NCBI RefSeq assembly: GCF_014359955.1
Contig: NZ_JACIYL010000108.1
Coordinates: 1-8,778 of the forward strand
Reading direction: 5' to 3'
Origin: Thermogutta sp.
GTDB lineage: Bacteria > Planctomycetota > Planctomycetia > Pirellulales > Thermoguttaceae
Length of the DNA stretch: 8,778 nucleotides
Below, piece after piece: positions 5,852-8,778 of the stretch; the first letter of the stretch is position 1, and every line of letters starts with the position of its first letter. Under the pieces are notes generated by a model. The model was not told where the DNA came from, made no database searches, and saw only the letters and a list, made by a program, of their open reading frames with translations. A program made the position numbers and the translations under genes.

Positions 5852-6844
5852 ATGAAACGATTCATCCTGTGTGTCGCGTTGCTTGTGTTGGCTGCGGGAT
5901 TTGTTCGGGCAGAAACACCACCGGTCAAGGTGTTTATCCTGGCTGGCCAGTCGAACATGGTGGGGGCCGGTCGGGTCAAAGCCGATCCGAAACGGAATAG
6001 TGGCAAAGGTTCGCTGGAGTATCTCGTGAAATCCCCGTCGACCGCGCAGCGATTCGCCCACCTGGTCGATGCGGACGGTCACTGGCGGACGCGGGACGAT
6101 GTGTGGATTGTATTTTTCGACCGAAAAGGGCCCCTCACCGTCGGCTACGGCAGCAACCAGGACACGATCGGTCCCGAACTCGGATTCGGCTGGGTTGTGG
6201 GCGACGCCTTTGAAGAGCCTGTGCTGCTCATCAAATGTGCCTGGGGTGGAAAGAGTCTGGCCGTCGATTTTCGCCCTCCCAGTGCAGGCAAGCCACCTTA
6301 CTCACTGGGCGCCAAGACCGACGCGGCCATCGCCCAGGACCCGAGCATCGTCGGCAAATATTACCGCGAACTCGTGGCGACGGTGAAGACGGCCCTCGCC
6401 AACATCCGGGAGTTGGTCCCCGGCAGTGATGGCCGGTATGAAATCGTCGGATTTGCCTGGCACCAGGGGTGGAATGACCGCATCAATGACAAGTTTACCG
6501 CTGAATACGAGAGCAACATGGCCCATTTTATTAAAGACATCCGCAGAGAGCTTGGTGTTCCCAATTTACCTTTCGTCATCGCGGAAACGGGTATGGGGGG
6601 ACCGGAAGAAAAGCATCCTCGGGCACTGGCCCTGATGAAAGCCCAGGCTGCCGTGGCCGAGCGACCCGAGTTCAAAGGAACCGTAGCGTTTGTCAGCACC
6701 AGGGAGTTCTGGCGTCCGCCGGAGGAATCTCCATCTGCCCAGGGTTACCACTGGAATACGAATGCGGAAACGTACTATCTGATCGGCGAAGCCATGGGCC
6801 GGGCCATGCTCCGGTTGTTGCACCGGGAGGCCCAATCTCCCTGA
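5852..6844 (+). CDS. Secreted SASA-type carbohydrate esterase (sialate O-acetylesterase domain)
   Basis: Protein of 330 residues with a signal peptide (MKRFILCVALLVLAAGFVRA, cleavage after about 20). The SASA domain of the SGNH hydrolase fold follows directly. It has VKVFILAGQSNMVGAG (25-40) with the nucleophile Ser34 in GQSNM, GPELGFGW (107-114), the glycine-rich oxyanion block AWGGKS (130-135), FAWHQGWND (201-209) and the C-terminal GYHWNTNAETYYLIG (298-312) with likely catalytic His300. Despite the common annotation, planctomycete members are more likely to deacetylate plant or algal polysaccharides, as the related CE6 enzymes do, than sialic acids (inference). ATG 5852 is preferred over the in-frame GTG 5846, because GAGGAG at 5838-5843 is 8 nt from the ATG but only 2 nt from the GTG. 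All key blocks are present, so it looks intact. It is followed by the sulfatase remnant in the same reading frame. Confidence 0.9.
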   Translation: MKRFILCVALLVLAAGFVRAETPPVKVFILAGQSNMVGAGRVKADPKRNSGKGSLEYLVKSPSTAQRFAHLVDADGHWRTRDDVWIVFFDRKGPLTVGYGSNQDTIGPELGFGWVVGDAFEEPVLLIKCAWGGKSLAVDFRPPSAGKPPYSLGAKTDAAIAQDPSIVGKYYRELVATVKTALANIRELVPGSDGRYEIVGFAWHQGWNDRINDKFTAEYESNMAHFIKDIRRELGVPNLPFVIAETGMGGPEEKHPRALALMKAQAAVAERPEFKGTVAFVSTREFWRPPEESPSAQGYHWNTNAETYYLIGEAMGRAMLRLLHREAQSP

Positions 6845-7046
6845 GGCATCCATGAGTTTCAGCACGAGATGTTGCTGATCGAAGGGCCTGTCATTGCCGG
6901 GCCGATGCCCGACCAATTCGGAGCCAGGTTCATGCGAGACGCTCGCAAACGTCGTCCGATTCATCGCAGGGGATCCGTTGGCGGCAAAGATTTTTGGCTG
7001 CGTCTTTCCCCAATTGTGCGGCGTATGCTCTGGCTGGTCTTCTTGA
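6845..7046 (+). other. Segment of unclear origin between the esterase and the sulfatase homology
   Basis: About 200 bp separate the esterase stop from the point where sulfatase similarity becomes clear (residue about 60 of the remnant). The frame shared with the sulfatase remnant gives GPVIAGPMPDQFGARFMRDA, which could be a worn sulfatase stretch, followed by an Arg-rich run unlike the family. The other forward frames are also open for long stretches (one from 6876 to a stop near 7044) without a recognisable domain. No terminal inverted repeat or target duplication is visible. It may be a deletion junction. Confidence 0.4.
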
Positions 7047-7873
7047 GAAAAAGCCAGGAGTGGCTCGAGCACCATGTCAGAAAACATCCGAACCAGCCTT
7101 TTTTCCTGTATCACGCTGCCAGTGCGGTGCATCTTCCCTCATTCGCTGCTGAGCAATTCAAAGGGGCCACCAAGGCCGGTCCGCACGGTGACTTCATTTT
7201 CGAGCTGGACTATATCGTGGGACAGTTGATGGAAACGCTCGAGCGGCTCGGCGTGGCCGATAACACGCTCGTGATTTTCACCAGTGACAACGGACCGGAG
7301 GTCACCACGGTGTTGCACATGCGGGCGGATTACGGTCATGACGGTGCTCGCCCCTGGCGGGGACTCAAGCGAGACAACTGGGAGGGTGGCCACCGCGTAC
7401 CGTTCATCGTTCGCTGGCCGGGGCATGTCAAACCCGGTACCGTCTGCGACCTGCCGATCTGCCATACGGACATCATGGCCACATGTGCGGAAATTGTCGG
7501 AGCACCACTGCCCAACAATGCGGCTGAAGATAGCATGAGCTTTTTGGCGGCTCTCCTGGGACGACCTTCTCCATCCGATTCGCCTCGCATTCTGCTCCAT
7601 GAGACGATCAGCCTGGCCCTGGGAATCCGCTACGGGCAGTGGAAGTACCTGGATCACAAAGGCTCCGGCGGTAACCGCTACGATCGGGGACCACTCGCCG
7701 CTCTGGCTATCGAGGATACAGCTCCAGACGCTCCGGGACAGCTTTACAATCTGGCCGACGATCCCGGCGAACGGATCAATCTCTCGGCCCAAAAACCCGA
7801 ATTGAGGGCGTATCTCAAGCAACTCCTGGAGCAGGCCAAGGCCACGGGACGGAGCGCTCCCCCACGGCCGTGA
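6869..7873 (+). CDS. N-terminally truncated sulfatase, probable pseudogene
   Basis: The frame gives 334 residues, but clear sulfatase homology begins only at about residue 61 (KSQEWLEHHVRKHPNQPFFLYH). It keeps the C-terminal half of a type I (S1) sulfatase: HAASAVHLP with His88, GDFIFELDYIVGQ, LVIFTSDNGPE with metal-ligand-like Asp140 and Asn141, RGLKRDNWEGGHRVP with Lys167 and Glu172, VRWPGHVKPG, the CHTDIMATCAEIVG helix and the small C-terminal domain ending LYNLADDPGE. It lacks the N-terminal part that carries the paired metal-binding Asp residues and the CxPSR motif whose Cys is turned into formylglycine, so it cannot be an active sulfatase as it stands. There is no signal peptide and no good ribosome binding site before ATG 6869. 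Full-length relatives are usually 450-550 residues. The frame is open right up to the esterase stop (6842-6844). Likely a deletion remnant. Confidence 0.8.
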   Translation: MLLIEGPVIAGPMPDQFGARFMRDARKRRPIHRRGSVGGKDFWLRLSPIVRRMLWLVFLRKSQEWLEHHVRKHPNQPFFLYHAASAVHLPSFAAEQFKGATKAGPHGDFIFELDYIVGQLMETLERLGVADNTLVIFTSDNGPEVTTVLHMRADYGHDGARPWRGLKRDNWEGGHRVPFIVRWPGHVKPGTVCDLPICHTDIMATCAEIVGAPLPNNAAEDSMSFLAALLGRPSPSDSPRILLHETISLALGIRYGQWKYLDHKGSGGNRYDRGPLAALAIEDTAPDAPGQLYNLADDPGERINLSAQKPELRAYLKQLLEQAKATGRSAPPRP

Positions 7874-7903
7874 GACAATTGTACGGAATCTCCCGAGACG
7901 AGA

Positions 7904-8778
7904 TCACCGTTGCGCTTGCGCCGGGCGAATTTCCAGCAGGGAGACGCTCATATCGGGCAGCGATATTTCCAGTGTTGCGCTTCCCGAGTTGACGTTCAGG
8001 GTTCTTTCCGCCGTCGCTTCCAAAGAGGCCGTCTCCAGGTTGTAGGCCCCGCCCTGGGAGTCTTCACCACGGCGGACATAGCGAGTATACGGATTGTTGT
8101 GGTCATAGTCGATGCGATATTCCGTGCATTTCAGGGTCCCTGATTCGGCGAGGGCCGGCGGGAGATTGTTCAGCCGGATCTGCCAGGTCCGGGGGGAATC
8201 TCGCATCAGGTCGAAGTGCCACAGCAAAAGGGCGATCCGCCCGTCGTCCCCGGTGGCTGTGATTCCGCCACTATCATCGTTGAGAATCCCGTCCTTTCCA
8301 GGCAGAGTGACGTTCAACTCGTGGTCAGCCAGCCGGTGGTGCATCACCCAAACGAAATAAGGCGTTGTAACGACCCGACCTTTTATCAGGGGAAGGCCGC
8401 TATAACGGGCAATTGTTTGATCGTTGTAGACGAAGCGTTCACTGATACGACGGGCACCGGCAACGGCCGTATCCACGTGATCCATGAGTCGCCAGACGAC
8501 ATGCTCTCCGGTGTCACCGGCGACAGTCACGCGGGGATCCGCCCAGACGGCCCAATCGGCGTTCGATTTGCCTGCTGGTCCTGCATTTGTGCGGAATTCC
8601 AGGACGATCGTCCGCCCGGCAAATTCGGCCAGCGGCACACGAACGTCCCGCCAGTGACCTGGACGGACGACGGTTTCCAGGAGGGTGGTGGTGCGATTGC
8701 CCTCAATCGCCACCAGTTGAAAGCCACACCCGTCGCTGGGGGCAGAAAGCGGCACCACTCCGATCGCTGCTTCCAGAC
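7904..8778 (-). CDS. GH39-like glycosidase, C-terminal part (5' end beyond window)
   Basis: 290 residues lie in the window. The frame is open through the right edge, so the GTG at 8758 is not the start. The end resembles the C-terminal beta-sandwich of GH39-type (beta-xylosidase-like) enzymes. It has GITATGDDGRIALLLWHFD, a strand pair around RTWQIRLNNLPP, EYRIDYDHNNPYTRYVRRG, and the closing LEISLPDMSVSLLEIRPAQ, which matches the typical VSLLE ending. Before it, FQLVAIEGNRTTTLLETVV, HWRDVRVPLAEFAGRTIVLEF and DWAVWADPRV look like a jelly-roll carbohydrate-binding module of the NPCBM kind. The catalytic barrel and any signal peptide would be outside the window. It converges on the sulfatase remnant with only 30 bp between stops and no clear terminator. 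Family assignment is by pattern only. Confidence 0.7.
   Translation of the reverse strand, partial: LEAAIGVVPLSAPSDGCGFQLVAIEGNRTTTLLETVVRPGHWRDVRVPLAEFAGRTIVLEFRTNAGPAGKSNADWAVWADPRVTVAGDTGEHVVWRLMDHVDTAVAGARRISERFVYNDQTIARYSGLPLIKGRVVTTPYFVWVMHHRLADHELNVTLPGKDGILNDDSGGITATGDDGRIALLLWHFDLMRDSPRTWQIRLNNLPPALAESGTLKCTEYRIDYDHNNPYTRYVRRGEDSQGGAYNLETASLEATAERTLNVNSGSATLEISLPDMSVSLLEIRPAQAQR

Noticed and set aside
6566..7132. Minus-strand reading frame of 188 codons across the esterase end and the unexplained segment
   Set aside because: It overlaps the well-supported esterase C-terminus in antisense and has no recognisable motif, so it does not explain the segment.
7139..7822. Minus-strand reading frame of 227 codons
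   Set aside because: It lies opposite the sulfatase remnant, which shows clear family motifs. The antisense product resembles nothing I know.
7874..7903. Bidirectional terminator between convergent genes
   Set aside because: The gap has only an 8-bp palindrome ACAATTGT and a weak TCTC/GAGA pair. There is no stable GC-rich stem with a T-tract.

Overview
The window looks like planctomycete chromosome, most likely from the Pirellulales. This rests on family content rather than any marker gene: a Ser/Thr kinase with a membrane anchor and a TPR-like tail, a J-like membrane protein beginning FDPYRKWLGI, a DUF1080 protein, a truncated sulfatase, a SASA-type esterase and several secreted glycoside-hydrolase-like proteins. 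Base composition is moderately GC-rich and many genes carry clear GGAG-type ribosome binding sites.

Layout. Positions 1-2801 hold three minus-strand genes read in the order DUF1080 secreted protein (2801-2163), HPD-less J-like membrane protein (2122-1538), Ser/Thr protein kinase (1456 to beyond the left edge). Positions 2802-3244 are non-coding and hold a cluster of short hairpin repeats. Positions 3245-5442 hold a second minus-strand pair: a GH43/GH117-like beta-propeller protein (5442-4465) followed immediately (TAA then ATG) by a putative TIM-barrel glycoside hydrolase whose frame is broken by a -1 shift at an A6 tract. A divergent intergenic region (5443-5851) separates these from two plus-strand genes: an intact SASA-type carbohydrate esterase (5852-6844) and a sulfatase remnant that has lost its N-terminal catalytic half (6869-7873). 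A convergent minus-strand gene (7904 to beyond the right edge) encodes the C-terminal part of a GH39-like glycosidase.

Together the region reads as a carbohydrate-degradation locus for a decorated, possibly acetylated and sulfated, polysaccharide. Exported glycosidases would cut the chain, the esterase would remove acyl groups, and DUF1080 may act on oxidised (3-keto) disaccharides. A kinase/J-like pair of membrane signalling proteins lies beside it. Two of the genes look damaged (the frameshifted hydrolase and the truncated sulfatase), so part of the locus may be decaying.

The most unusual structure is the repeat cluster at 3034-3212. Three direct copies and one inverted copy share a TCGGAG leader and a 5-nt CTYGT loop. 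The inverted copy has a different 7-bp stem that keeps full pairing, which means selection or spread at the level of the hairpin. I found no convincing tRNA, rRNA, CRISPR array or insertion sequence.
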